A stretch of DNA of 64,000 bases from an uncultured Pelagibacteraceae bacterium (GTDB lineage: Bacteria; Pseudomonadota; Alphaproteobacteria; Pelagibacterales; Pelagibacteraceae): NCBI GenBank assembly GCA_902625715.1, contig CACOCP010000004.1, positions 43,351 to 107,350 on the forward strand, given 5' to 3'. The notes below the pieces were generated by a model. That model had not been told where the DNA came from, ran no database searches, and saw only the letters and a program-made list of their open reading frames with translations. Positions 37,278 through 46,444 of this stretch are shown here, piece after piece. Made by a program: the position numbers and the translations under genes. Each line of letters begins with the position of its first letter. Position 1 is the first letter of the stretch.

Positions 37278-37411
37278 TATTTAAAAAAAAAATGATAAAT
37301 AATTAATCCAATAAATAAACCCTTGAAGAATGATATCAAAACTAACCTATAATCTGAAAGATTAAATTTTTTTTTGCAAAAATTTAAGTATTTTTTATGC
37401 AATTCTATCAT
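37277..37411 (-). CDS. unrecognised 44-residue single-helix membrane protein
   Basis: Starts ATG 37411 (MIELHKKYLNFCKKKFNLSD), continues YRLVLISFFKGLFIGLIIYH, and ends FFFK. A basic N-terminal half precedes one hydrophobic helix of about 20 residues, so an inner-membrane protein with a cytoplasmic N-terminus is likely. It begins 4 bases after the udg stop and its stop overlaps the rnhB start (TAATG); such an exact fit between two genes is strong evidence that it is real. No family is recognised and no function is inferred. Confidence 0.65.
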   Translation of the reverse strand: MIELHKKYLNFCKKKFNLSDYRLVLISFFKGLFIGLIIYHFFFK

Positions 37412-37415
37412 AAAT

Positions 37416-38117
37416 TTATAAATTTATTTTTAATTCATCAATTTTTTTTCTTATTTCTTTAAGATCTGCCCAAGAATATTTTTTTTGCTCTGGTTGCCTT
37501 AAAAGATACGCTGGATGAAATGTTATCATTGTTAAGTAGCTTTTATTATTTATAATCACTCCTTTCCAATTTCCTCTTTCTTTTGAAATTTTAATTTTTG
37601 ATCCAAATAACGACTCCATTGCAGTGCTACCCATTAAAATTAAAATCTTTGGATTTATTATTGATATATGTTTTCTTAAATATTCTGAGTATCGTGTTAT
37701 TTCAGCAGGCTCTGGTTTTCTATTATTAGGAGGTCTATAATTTACAACATTTGTAATATAAATATTTTGTCTATTTATATTTATTGCTTTTAGCATTTTA
37801 TTTAATAATAAGCCTGCATCTCCTACAAAAGGTTTGCCAATTTCGTCTTCTTTTTGACCAGGTCCTTCTCCAACAATCATTATTTTGCTATTGGAATTTC
37901 CATCACTGAATACCAAGTTTTTAGCACTTTCCTTTAGCTTACAATTTTTGATATTTTGTAAATCATTTTTTAGTTTTGTTAGGAGAGAAATCTTATCTTC
38001 TAGTTCTGGTTTAGTTTTAAATCTATTTATCGGTTTGTCGCTAAAGATGAATTCTATGTCGTTGGGATCATTGAATTCATTTAAAATGTCATTTTGATTT
38101 TTTTCCTCTAAAGTCAT
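37416..38117 (-). CDS. uracil-DNA glycosylase, family 4-like, lacking Fe-S cysteines
   Basis: Excises uracil from DNA. The 233-residue protein has the family 4/5 active-site motif VGEGPGQKEDEIGKPFVGDAG, the NYRPPNNRKPEPAEI region and the FHPAYLLR leucine loop. Family 4 enzymes usually bind [4Fe-4S] with four cysteines, but this protein has a single cysteine; the usual positions before RPP and after PxxxE are Tyr. It starts 10 bases from the divergent TPR gene. Confidence 0.82.
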   Translation of the reverse strand: MTLEEKNQNDILNEFNDPNDIEFIFSDKPINRFKTKPELEDKISLLTKLKNDLQNIKNCKLKESAKNLVFSDGNSNSKIMIVGEGPGQKEDEIGKPFVGDAGLLLNKMLKAININRQNIYITNVVNYRPPNNRKPEPAEITRYSEYLRKHISIINPKILILMGSTAMESLFGSKIKISKERGNWKGVIINNKSYLTMITFHPAYLLRQPEQKKYSWADLKEIRKKIDELKINL

Positions 38118-38127
38118 AAATTAAATT

Positions 38128-39804
38128 ATGTTCTTAAAAATTTTTTATATTATTTTTGCTCTTTTATACCAAACTGTAGGTTATACTAAAACAAGCGATA
38201 AAAATGATTTTAATTATAAGTACCTTTCAAGCTATTTTTCTGCGCTAATTTCATTTGATAATCAAAAAAATAATAAAGCCCTAGAATTTTTTGAATCTTC
38301 AAAATATCTCAAAAAAAGGCATGATAATTATTTAAAAGAATACGTATATTCTCTGGTTCTAGATGGCCAAATAAAAAAGGCTGTAAATCAAATAAAATCA
38401 TCGCGCAACTCAAAGAATTCAAATTTTTTTGAAGGTAAGCTTTTAATAGTTTTAGATTTAATGAATAAGAAAAAATATATACAAGCTTCAAAAATTATTA
38501 AGAATTTTAATGTATCAAACGAAAATACCTACGAGTTTATAATTATTAAAACTTTAGAAAGCTTCAATAATTTATTTAAAAATAAAAAATTACAATATTC
38601 AACAAGCGATTTTGGAAAATTCAGTTTGATAGTGAATGCTTTTCAAAATTGCTATTTGAATTCTAACAAAACAGATAGTCATTTTTTAAATTTAATTAAT
38701 TCTGCTGAAGGAGATTACTCAAGATATTTATTTTTTTATTTATCAAATGTAATTGAAAATAAAAATTATAAAACAGCACAACAAATATCCAAAACAATTG
38801 AACCTTTTTCGAGTACGTTATTAATATCGCAATCAAAAAAATGGATAGATAATAAAAATTATAAAAAATTTAATAAACATTTTTCGTGTCAAAATGAAAA
38901 TGATCTTCTATCAGAATTTTTTTTTCTTATATCTAATTTATATTCGTCACAAAATATTATTGAAACATCAAACTTTTATTTAAGTGTATCTAATTACCTA
39001 AACCCAAAATTTTATTTTAATTTATCTTTATTGGCAGAAAATTATTATGATAATGATAATTTTGAGATTTCGAGAAAAATATTGGAAAAATTTAGTTCAG
39101 AAGATGAAATTTATTTTTGGTATAAAATAAAAAAAATTGCTCAGATAATTTCCGAACAGGAAAATGATGACAAGTCTTTAAATTATATTGAAGATAATAT
39201 TTCTGATTTAAAACAGAAATCACCTAAAATTCTTTTTGACTTAGCAAATATATATAAAAATTTTGAAAATTATAAAATAGCTATAGATTACTATACACAA
39301 GTTCTAAATCAGATTGATAAAAACTCAAATATGTATGCAGATATCTTATATAGAAGAGGTGGAACTTATGAGAGATTAAAAAATTATTCAAAAGCAGATA
39401 AAGATTTGTTGATGTCTTTAAAAATTCGACCCGATCATGCCTACACTCTTAATTATCTTTCGTATAGTTGGCTTGAAAGAAACATTAAAATAGAACAAGC
39501 TATGAAAATGTTAATGAGGGCCTACGAGTTAAGAGAGAACGACCCATATATAACCGATTCTGTTGGATGGGGATATTATTTGATTGGTGATTTTGTAAAC
39601 GCAGAAAAATACTTAAGAAAAGCTGTTGAACTAATGCCAGATGACCCAATTGTTAATGATCATTATGGAGATGTTCTATGGCAACTAGATAGAAAATTAC
39701 AAGCGAAATATTTTTGGGAACAAGTATTAGAGCTTGAAGATACAGAGGAAGAAATGAGAAAAGATATTGAGAGTAAACTTATTGATGGTCCTCGCAAAAT
39801 ATAA
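38128..39804 (+). CDS. secreted or envelope TPR-repeat protein
   Basis: A 558-residue protein with an N-terminal hydrophobic leader (about 2-20), suggesting export. Low-complexity Asn/Lys/Ser-rich helical repeats fill the first half, and clear tetratricopeptide repeats follow from about residue 370 (FDLANIYKNFENYKIAIDYY, YRRGGTYERLKNYSKADKD, VGWGYYLIGDFVNAEKYLR). The order uracil-DNA glycosylase, TPR protein, ispE recurs in Alphaproteobacteria. Specific function unknown; a scaffold or outer-membrane assembly role is possible. Confidence 0.75.
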   Translation: MFLKIFYIIFALLYQTVGYTKTSDKNDFNYKYLSSYFSALISFDNQKNNKALEFFESSKYLKKRHDNYLKEYVYSLVLDGQIKKAVNQIKSSRNSKNSNFFEGKLLIVLDLMNKKKYIQASKIIKNFNVSNENTYEFIIIKTLESFNNLFKNKKLQYSTSDFGKFSLIVNAFQNCYLNSNKTDSHFLNLINSAEGDYSRYLFFYLSNVIENKNYKTAQQISKTIEPFSSTLLISQSKKWIDNKNYKKFNKHFSCQNENDLLSEFFFLISNLYSSQNIIETSNFYLSVSNYLNPKFYFNLSLLAENYYDNDNFEISRKILEKFSSEDEIYFWYKIKKIAQIISEQENDDKSLNYIEDNISDLKQKSPKILFDLANIYKNFENYKIAIDYYTQVLNQIDKNSNMYADILYRRGGTYERLKNYSKADKDLLMSLKIRPDHAYTLNYLSYSWLERNIKIEQAMKMLMRAYELRENDPYITDSVGWGYYLIGDFVNAEKYLRKAVELMPDDPIVNDHYGDVLWQLDRKLQAKYFWEQVLELEDTEEEMRKDIESKLIDGPRKI

Positions 39805-39807
39805 TCG

Positions 39808-40653
39808 ATGACATTTGACAAAATCCGATCATACGCAAAAATAAATATTTCTTTAGGTGTATTAAAAAAATTAAAAAACAAACATCATAAAATTGAAAGT
39901 TTAGTAAGCTTAATTGATTTATATGATCAAATTTATGTGAAAAAAATTAAAAGTAGAAGCCACAAAATATTATTTGATGGAGAATTTTCTAATGGAATAA
40001 ATAAAAAAAATACTGTTTCAAATCTTATTCAAATATTAGATCAAAAAAGACTTTTAAATAATGAAAAGTATTTAATTAAAATTAGAAAAAATATACCTCT
40101 AAAATCTGGCCTAGGAGGTGGTTCAATGAATGCAGCAAGTCTCCTAAAATATTTCATAAAAAAAAATAATATAAAACTTAACCGCAATGATATTTTTAAA
40201 ATCAGCTCAAAGATAAGCTCAGATACCATTTTAGGCTTAAACAAGAGTTCAATTATTTCAAAAGAAATGAGAATAAAATACGCTAAACTTAAATCGCCAC
40301 TTCATTTAATATTAATTAAACCAGATTTTGGGTGCTCTACAAAAGATATATATTCAAAGGTTAAAAATTTCTCCAGAACTAAGTTAAAATTAAAGAGTAA
40401 TAAGTTTTTGTCACTCAAATTCTTATCAAAATTAACAAACGATCTAGAAAATCCAGCATTTCAAAAGTATCCAAAACTAAAAAAAATAAAATTATTTGTT
40501 GAAAAATTAGATAATATTTTATTTTCTAGAATGTCAGGGTCTGGATCTTCAATCGTCTTATACTTAGCTACAAAAAACAATGCAAAAAAAGCTCAAAAAA
40601 TATTAAAAAAAAAATATAAAAACTATTGGTGTATTTTATCTAAAACTATATAA
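39808..40653 (+). CDS. ispE: 4-diphosphocytidyl-2-C-methyl-D-erythritol kinase
   Basis: Fourth step of the MEP isoprenoid pathway. The 281-residue GHMP kinase has the N-terminal [11 protein letters not shown] segment (Lys11) and the ATP loop [14 protein letters not shown] (97-110), and the C-terminal [13 protein letters not shown] motif. It starts 3 bases after the TPR gene. IspH, the last enzyme of this pathway, is encoded with the retinal genes at 22-23 kb. Confidence 0.92.
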   Translation: MTFDKIRSYAKINISLGVLKKLKNKHHKIESLVSLIDLYDQIYVKKIKSRSHKILFDGEFSNGINKKNTVSNLIQILDQKRLLNNEKYLIKIRKNIPLKSGLGGGSMNAASLLKYFIKKNNIKLNRNDIFKISSKISSDTILGLNKSSIISKEMRIKYAKLKSPLHLILIKPDFGCSTKDIYSKVKNFSRTKLKLKSNKFLSLKFLSKLTNDLENPAFQKYPKLKKIKLFVEKLDNILFSRMSGSGSSIVLYLATKNNAKKAQKILKKKYKNYWCILSKTI

Positions 40654-40685
40654 AGCTTTTTTTTTGTGTTATACGAAAATAATTT

Positions 40686-40760
40686 TGGGGTGTAGCCAAG
40701 TGGTAAGGCAGCGGTTTTTGGTACCGCCATTCCTAGGTTCGAATCCTAGCACCCCAGCCA
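40686..40760 (+). tRNA. tRNA-Gln (anticodon UUG)
   Basis: A 75-base cloverleaf including encoded CCA. The acceptor stem pairs TGGGGTG with CACCCCA, and the anticodon stem GCGGT/ACCGC closes the loop TTTTGGT with TTG at 40718-40720. The T arm is CTAGG/CCTAG around TTCGAAT. The CCA end (40758-40760) is 3 bases before the ATG of the CCA-adding enzyme gene. Upstream, TTATAC (40669-40674) is a possible -10 box without a good -35. Confidence 0.96.
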
Positions 40761-40763
40761 AAT

Positions 40764-42038
40764 ATGAACAATATATTTACTAAATTTTTCAATTTTAAAA
40801 AAAGATCAAATCAAAAGGAAATCTTATTTGAAAATATTAAAAATACATCAGATGTAAAATCTATTTTTAGTGCAATTTCTAATCATAATGAATGGAGTGA
40901 TGTAAGATATGTTGGTGGATGTGTAAGAAAAATTCTAAATAACGAAAATTATGATGATATAGATTTAGCGACAAATCTTAATCCTGATCAAGTAAAAGAA
41001 TGTTTGACATCAAATAAAATTGGTTTTTTTGAAACTGGAATAAAACATGGAACAATAACCGCAAGAATAGGTAATCAAAATTTTGAGATTACCTCTTTAA
41101 GGATGGATGTTAAAACAGACGGACGACATGCTGAAGTAACTTTTACAAAAGATTGGAAAGAGGATTCTATCAGAAGGGACTTCACTATAAATTCAATATA
41201 TGCAGATATTGATGGAAATATCTTTGACCCAAATAATGGAGTGGAAGATTTACAAAATGGAACAGTAAAATTTATTGGAAATTCTTATGAAAGAATTCAA
41301 GAGGATTATCTTAGAATCTTGAGATATATAAGATTTTTTCTTTTGTATAGTAAGAAAGATCACAGCAATGAAATCAAAAAAACTATAAAACAAAATATTA
41401 GCGGTGTTGCCAATCTATCCAAGGAAAGATTATTAGATGAATTAAATAAAATATTTAAATCAAGGGCTTTATTTAAATTAGTTAAGGATAATTTTTCATA
41501 TGAGATTATTTCACTTATTTTTCCTCAATTGATTAATCTCAAAATATTAAAAAAATTAGAAAAGAAAAAAGAAGAAATACTAATAAATAAAAGTTTCAAT
41601 TTTTTATTAGCTCTATTAATTTTAGATGAGACAGATAATGCAGATTACTTTCTTTACAAATTCAATCTATCTAATGACGCTAAAAACAAAATAAAATTCC
41701 TAAAGTCTAATTTCAAAAATTTAAAAGAAAAAGATTTTTTTTCAAAAAAAAACCTTGAGAAAATCTTTTATTATAACAATAAATCGAGTGTAATTGATTT
41801 AATTGACTTTGAGTTAATTAAAACAAATACAAAAAAAAATAAATTAATTGAGCTTAAAAATTATTTTGAGAAAAAAGAAAAACCAGTTTTTCCTATAAAA
41901 GCAAAAAGTATTATGGAGAAATTTAATCTAAAAGAGGGTCGTGAGTTAGGACAAAAACTCAAAAATTTAGAAAATATTTGGGTAAACAACTCATTTAGTA
42001 TTTCAGATAAAGATATTGAAAATACTTTTTCTAATTAA
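40764..42038 (+). CDS. cca: CCA tRNA nucleotidyltransferase
   Basis: Adds or repairs the 3' CCA of tRNAs. The 424-residue class II nucleotidyltransferase has RYVGGCVRK (48-56) and the metal-binding DDID (64-67), the flexible-loop region [20 protein letters not shown], and [16 protein letters not shown]. No other good start exists before this core, so the ATG 3 bases after the tRNA-Gln CCA is accepted. It shares a TTAA stop with greA. Confidence 0.94.
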   Translation: MNNIFTKFFNFKKRSNQKEILFENIKNTSDVKSIFSAISNHNEWSDVRYVGGCVRKILNNENYDDIDLATNLNPDQVKECLTSNKIGFFETGIKHGTITARIGNQNFEITSLRMDVKTDGRHAEVTFTKDWKEDSIRRDFTINSIYADIDGNIFDPNNGVEDLQNGTVKFIGNSYERIQEDYLRILRYIRFFLLYSKKDHSNEIKKTIKQNISGVANLSKERLLDELNKIFKSRALFKLVKDNFSYEIISLIFPQLINLKILKKLEKKKEEILINKSFNFLLALLILDETDNADYFLYKFNLSNDAKNKIKFLKSNFKNLKEKDFFSKKNLEKIFYYNNKSSVIDLIDFELIKTNTKKNKLIELKNYFEKKEKPVFPIKAKSIMEKFNLKEGRELGQKLKNLENIWVNNSFSISDKDIENTFSN

Positions 42039-42511
42039 ATATATTTTACATCAATTATTTCAAAATTTTTTACTCCTGCTGGTGTATTTACCTCCACAAG
42101 ATCTCCTTTGTTTTTACCAATTAAACCTTTTCCTATAGGAGATTTGAAATAAAGTAACTTTTGTTTTAAATCGGCCTCATCTTTACCAACAATTTTGTAA
42201 TTTATTTTTTCATTTGTATCTAAATTTTGTAGAAAAACAGATGAACCAAAAATAACTTTTCCATCATTAGAAATCTTGGTTACATCAATTACATTAGCTC
42301 TTGCTATAATATCCTCAACTTCTTGAATTCTTCCCTCATTATGAGACTGCTGTTCTTTTGCAGCATGATATTCTGCATTTTCTTTTAAATCTCCATGAGA
42401 CCTTGCTTCTGCGATTGAAGCAACTATTTCTGGTCTCTTTTTTTCTTTAAGAAATATTAATTCCTCTTTTAGTTTTTCTAAACCATTAACAGTAATAGGT
42501 TCTTTTTCCAT
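42035..42511 (-). CDS. greA: transcription elongation factor GreA
   Basis: Rescues backtracked RNA polymerase by stimulating transcript cleavage. The 158-residue protein has the acidic-tip coiled coil with [20 protein letters not shown] and the C-terminal globular domain containing [21 protein letters not shown]. Length is standard. It follows hemF by 1 base. Confidence 0.96.
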   Translation of the reverse strand: MEKEPITVNGLEKLKEELIFLKEKKRPEIVASIAEARSHGDLKENAEYHAAKEQQSHNEGRIQEVEDIIARANVIDVTKISNDGKVIFGSSVFLQNLDTNEKINYKIVGKDEADLKQKLLYFKSPIGKGLIGKNKGDLVEVNTPAGVKNFEIIDVKYI

Positions 42512-42512
42512 T

Positions 42513-43340
42513 TTATTTCCATTTAGCTATTGGTGGTAGAGACATTAAAATACCTTCAACATTTCCACCTGTTTGTAGTCCAAATTTTGTTCCTCTATCA
42601 TATAATAAATTGAACTCAACATATCTACCTCTCTTCAAATATTGAATTTCTTTTTCTTTATCAGTCCACTTTTTTTTTGATTTTTTTAATATTATTTCTC
42701 TAAAAATATTTTTAAAACATAATCCTACTTCTCTTACAAAAGCAAAATCTTTCTCCCAATTTTCATTTTTATAATCAAAAAATATTCCACCAATACCTCT
42801 TGGTTCATTTCTGTGTGGTAGATAAAAGTATCTATCACACCATTTTTTATATTTTGAATAATAATTTTTATTATACTTATTGCATGCTTTTTTTAGTTCA
42901 GAGTGAAACCACTTTTCTAAATTTTTATCTTTTAGACATGGCGTTACATCCATACCACCGCCAAACCAACCATGAGAAGTAAATATGTATCTTGTATTAA
43001 AATGCATTGCAGGAACATTTGGATTTTTCATGTGCATTACAACAGAAATACCAGATGCCCAAAAATTTGGTTTTTTACTTGTTCCAGGAACTTTATTTCT
43101 AAATTCTTTTGAGAATTTCCCATAAACCTCAGAAAAATTTACACCAACTTTTTCAAAAATTTTTCCATTTTCAAATATTCTAAATTGACCTCCTCCCTCA
43201 TTTGATTTTTTTCCTCTTTCCCAGTTTGTTATTTTAAATATATTTTTTTTACCCTCTAATTCTTCAATATCTTTACACAAAACCTCTTGAATAGTTTTGA
43301 ACCAGTTTCGGGCTAATTTTTTTTTTATTTCATTATCCAT
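42513..43340 (-). CDS. hemF: oxygen-dependent coproporphyrinogen III oxidase
   Basis: Oxidative decarboxylation step of heme synthesis, using O2. The 275-residue protein has [44 protein letters not shown] and the C-terminal [21 protein letters not shown], all HemF signatures. It overlaps trmL by 16 bases. Presence of the O2-dependent form fits an obligate aerobe. Confidence 0.97.
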   Translation of the reverse strand: MDNEIKKKLARNWFKTIQEVLCKDIEELEGKKNIFKITNWERGKKSNEGGGQFRIFENGKIFEKVGVNFSEVYGKFSKEFRNKVPGTSKKPNFWASGISVVMHMKNPNVPAMHFNTRYIFTSHGWFGGGMDVTPCLKDKNLEKWFHSELKKACNKYNKNYYSKYKKWCDRYFYLPHRNEPRGIGGIFFDYKNENWEKDFAFVREVGLCFKNIFREIILKKSKKKWTDKEKEIQYLKRGRYVEFNLLYDRGTKFGLQTGGNVEGILMSLPPIAKWK

Positions 43341-43813
43341 TTTGTTTGTCTTAAATTTTCAGAAAGAGTTATAGCAACCGATACAGCCAGATTTAAAGAC
43401 CTTTTTTCCTCTATCATTGGTATTTTAATTTTATTCTTGATTTTTTTGTGGATTGAATCTGGTACTCCAGCACTTTCTCTACCAAAAAGCACTGTATCAT
43501 TTTTTTTAAATTTGAAAACATCAAGACCTGTTTTAGCTTTGGTTGTCATGAGAATAACTCTTTCACCTTTCTTTTTTGCAAAAAAATCTTCAGAGTCTTT
43601 ATAAAAAGTAATCATTTTTTCATCCAAGTAATCCATAACTACTCTCTTAAATCTTTTATCGTTGAAAAGAAAACCACAAGGTTCAATTATTTCAAGATGA
43701 GCTCCAAGACAGGAGCAAGTTCTAATTATTGATGCTGTATTTTGAGGTATATCTGGCTCGTATAGAGCAATTTTAGGTACAGAAATCAAACGTTTATGTG
43801 TCATTGTTACCAT
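43325..43813 (-). CDS. trmL: tRNA (cytidine(34)-2'-O)-methyltransferase TrmL
   Basis: SPOUT methyltransferase modifying the wobble base of certain leucine tRNAs. The 162-residue protein has PKIALYEPDIPQNTASIIRTC near the start and the knot motifs VLFGRESAGVP and IPMIEEKRSLNLAVSVAI. An ATG three codons later (43804) is an equally good start. It is divergent from petA across a 60-base gap. Confidence 0.88.
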   Translation of the reverse strand: MVTMTHKRLISVPKIALYEPDIPQNTASIIRTCSCLGAHLEIIEPCGFLFNDKRFKRVVMDYLDEKMITFYKDSEDFFAKKKGERVILMTTKAKTGLDVFKFKKNDTVLFGRESAGVPDSIHKKIKNKIKIPMIEEKRSLNLAVSVAITLSENLRQTKWIMK

Positions 43814-43827
43814 AGAAAAATATCTTT

Positions 43828-43841
43828 TTTCTTATAAGAAA
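43828..43841. promoter_or_regulatory. 14-base perfect palindrome between trmL and petA
   Basis: TTTCTTATAAGAAA is an exact inverted repeat, 33 bases before the petA start. Its place between divergent genes suggests an operator for petABC or trmL, but A+T-rich palindromes arise often by chance. A possible petA -10 box is TATAAA at 43859-43864, without a clear -35. Confidence 0.3.
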
Positions 43842-43873
43842 TCATATATTACCAAAGTTATAAATAATTAAAG

Positions 43874-44395
43874 ATGTCAGACAAAAACGATAAAAAAAAG
43901 ACTGAAAGAAGAGATTTCCTATTTACTGCAACTGCAGCAGCAGGAGCAGTGGGAGTAGGTGCAGCAGTTTGGCCAATAATAGACCAGATGAATCCAGATG
44001 CCTCAGTAAAAGCATTAGCAAGTACGGAGGTTGACATTAGTTCTGTTCAGCCTGGACAATCTTTAACAGTTCTTTGGAGAGGAAAACCGGTTTTTATAAA
44101 AAGAAGAACAGATCAAGAAATTCAGAAAGCAAGAGAAGTAAGTTTAAATGATTTAAAACACCCAGAAAAAGATGAAGATAGAGTTCAAAAACCAGAGTGG
44201 CTTGTTATGTTAGGTGTATGCACTCATCTTGGATGTGTACCTCTTACTGACAAAGGTGATTATAATGGATGGTTTTGTCCTTGTCATGGTTCTCATTATG
44301 ATACTTCAGGAAGAATTAGAAAAGGTCCAGCACCAACTAATATGGAAGTTCCAAAATATCAATTCGTCAACAATAATACAATTAAGATTGGATAA
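43874..44395 (+). CDS. petA: ubiquinol-cytochrome c reductase Rieske iron-sulfur subunit
   Basis: The [2Fe-2S] subunit of the bc1 complex. The 173-residue protein has a twin-arginine-like N-terminus ([14 protein letters not shown]) that acts as export signal and membrane anchor, and cluster-binding CTHLGC (116-121) and CPCHGSH (135-141). It is first in petABC, with petB starting 9 bases after it. Confidence 0.96.
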   Translation: MSDKNDKKKTERRDFLFTATAAAGAVGVGAAVWPIIDQMNPDASVKALASTEVDISSVQPGQSLTVLWRGKPVFIKRRTDQEIQKAREVSLNDLKHPEKDEDRVQKPEWLVMLGVCTHLGCVPLTDKGDYNGWFCPCHGSHYDTSGRIRKGPAPTNMEVPKYQFVNNNTIKIG

Positions 44396-44404
44396 AAAAA
44401 ATAT

Positions 44405-45667
44405 ATGAGTGATCACGAATATACACCTAATTCAAAATTTGGAAAATGGTTTAATGATAGATTGCCACTACTATCTCTCGTAAATCATTTAACAGATTAT
44501 CCTACACCAAAAAATTTAAATTACTGGTGGACATTTGGTGGAATATTAACTTTTTGTTTAATTACCCAAATAGTTACTGGTTTAGTTTTAGCTATGCACT
44601 ACATCGCCCATATAGACCATGCATTCAGTAGTGTGGAACACATTATGCGAGATGTGAACTATGGTTGGCTTATAAGATACGTTCATGCAAATGGCGCATC
44701 GATGTTTTTCTTAGCAGTTTACATTCACATATTTAGAGCATTATTTTATGGATCATATAAAGCTCCAAGAGAAATTATTTGGATTATTGGAATAATTATT
44801 TATTTATTAATGATGGCTGCAGCATTTATGGGCTATGTGCTACCTTGGGGACAGATGAGTTTTTGGGGAGCAACTGTAATTACAAATTTATTTAGCGCAA
44901 TTCCGCTTGTTGGTGAGAGTATAACAACATGGTTATGGGGTGGATATTCAGTTGATAATCCAACTTTAACCAGATTTTTTACACTTCACTATCTAATCCC
45001 ATTTTTAATTTTAGGTTTGGTGGTATTACACATTTGGGCACTGCATGTACCAGGGAACAACAATCCTGTTGGAATTGATATTAAAAAACCATCAAAAGAT
45101 ACCGTTCCATTTCATCCTTATATAGTAATAAAAGATGCATTTGCTCTTCTGATGTTTTGTATTTTATTTGCCATGTTTGTTTTCTATTCACCTAATGTTT
45201 TGGGACACGCTGATAATTATATTGAAGCAAATCCTTTGGTTACTCCTGCACATATTGTTCCAGAGTGGTACCTATTACCTTTTTATGCAATTTTAAGATC
45301 TGTACCTGATAAATTAATGGGAGTAATAGCAATGCTTTCAGCAATTTTAATTCTAGCAGCTTTACCATGGCTAGATACATCCAAAATAAGATCTGCAGTT
45401 TTCAGACCTTTGTACAAACAATTTTATTGGATTTTAGTTGCTGACGTTTTAATACTCGGTTACGTAGGAGCAATGCCTGCAGAAGGTCTTTATTTACTAA
45501 TAGCTAGAATAGGAACTATTTACTATTTTGCACACTTTCTAATCATTCTTCCAGTTTTAGGTTTAAAAGAGAAAACAATACCGTTGCCATTAAGTATTAC
45601 AGAACCCGTATTAGGTGGTTCCCCAAATTTTGCAGCCGCTAGAGACAAAACAGAGAAAATAAGTTAA
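44405..45667 (+). CDS. petB: cytochrome b of the bc1 complex
   Basis: Eight-helix, di-heme quinol-oxidising subunit, 420 residues. Heme-ligand histidines lie in [26 protein letters not shown] and [10 protein letters not shown], with the second pair in [24 protein letters not shown]. The Qo-site [18 protein letters not shown] is intact. It is followed without spacer by petC. Confidence 0.97.
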   Translation: MSDHEYTPNSKFGKWFNDRLPLLSLVNHLTDYPTPKNLNYWWTFGGILTFCLITQIVTGLVLAMHYIAHIDHAFSSVEHIMRDVNYGWLIRYVHANGASMFFLAVYIHIFRALFYGSYKAPREIIWIIGIIIYLLMMAAAFMGYVLPWGQMSFWGATVITNLFSAIPLVGESITTWLWGGYSVDNPTLTRFFTLHYLIPFLILGLVVLHIWALHVPGNNNPVGIDIKKPSKDTVPFHPYIVIKDAFALLMFCILFAMFVFYSPNVLGHADNYIEANPLVTPAHIVPEWYLLPFYAILRSVPDKLMGVIAMLSAILILAALPWLDTSKIRSAVFRPLYKQFYWILVADVLILGYVGAMPAEGLYLLIARIGTIYYFAHFLIILPVLGLKEKTIPLPLSITEPVLGGSPNFAAARDKTEKIS

Positions 45668-46444
45668 GTGAAAAATATAATTAAATATTTAACAATTATA
45701 TTTCTGATATTTGTCCCAAAATCTTTTGCTGCTGAAAATAACGCTAAATTTTTAGAAACAGACTGGACTTTTAAAGGTTTATTTGGAAAATTTGATAGAG
45801 CATCTTTACAGAGAGGATATCAAGTTTACACTGAAGTTTGTGCTTCATGCCATTCAATGAAATATTTGAGCTATAGAAATTTGGCTGAGAAGGGTGGACC
45901 AGAGTTTTCTGAAGCTCAAGCAAAAGCCATAGCAGCAAATTTTGAGGTAACCGACGGTCCTGATAGCACTGGTGAAATGTTTACAAGACCAGCAAAACTT
46001 TCAGATAAATTTGTAATGCCATATGCAAATGATGAGGAAGCAAAATCTGCCAATGGCGGAGCTTATCCACCTGATATGTCTGTGCTCGTTAAAGCAAGAA
46101 AGGGTGGAGCAGATTATGTTTATTCTTTATTGCTTGGGTACGAGGACCCGCCTTCTGGGATAAAGTTAGATGATGGTGTTTATTACAATAAGTACATGTA
46201 TGGGAACAAAATAAAAATGCCTGCTCCATTATCAGATGATTTAGTAGAGTATTCTGACGGTACAAAAGCTACGCAAGAGCAAATGGCTAAAGATGTAGTA
46301 AATTTCTTAATGTGGTCAGCTGAGCCTCACTTAGAAACAAGACATAAAACTGGATTTAGAGTTATATCTTATTTAATTATACTTACTGTTTTGGTTTATT
46401 TTACTATGAAAAAAATATGGTCACGTGTTGAATCTAAAGTTTAG
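45668..46444 (+). CDS. petC: cytochrome c1 of the bc1 complex
   Basis: Membrane-anchored c-type cytochrome, 258 residues. The start is GTG, immediately after the petB stop. A signal peptide (MKNIIKYLTIIFLIFVPKSFA) precedes the heme site Cys58-x-x-Cys61-His62 (CASCHSMKYLSY); the Met ligand is probably in KIKMPAPLSDD; and a C-terminal helix (about 233-250) anchors it. The 3' end overlaps the convergent ychF by 24 bases. Confidence 0.96.
   Translation: MKNIIKYLTIIFLIFVPKSFAAENNAKFLETDWTFKGLFGKFDRASLQRGYQVYTEVCASCHSMKYLSYRNLAEKGGPEFSEAQAKAIAANFEVTDGPDSTGEMFTRPAKLSDKFVMPYANDEEAKSANGGAYPPDMSVLVKARKGGADYVYSLLLGYEDPPSGIKLDDGVYYNKYMYGNKIKMPAPLSDDLVEYSDGTKATQEQMAKDVVNFLMWSAEPHLETRHKTGFRVISYLIILTVLVYFTMKKIWSRVESKV

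Noticed and set aside
40654..40685. Intrinsic terminator after ispE (T9 run at 40657-40665)
   Set aside because: Only the short palindrome AAAGCTTT precedes the T run; too weak to call.
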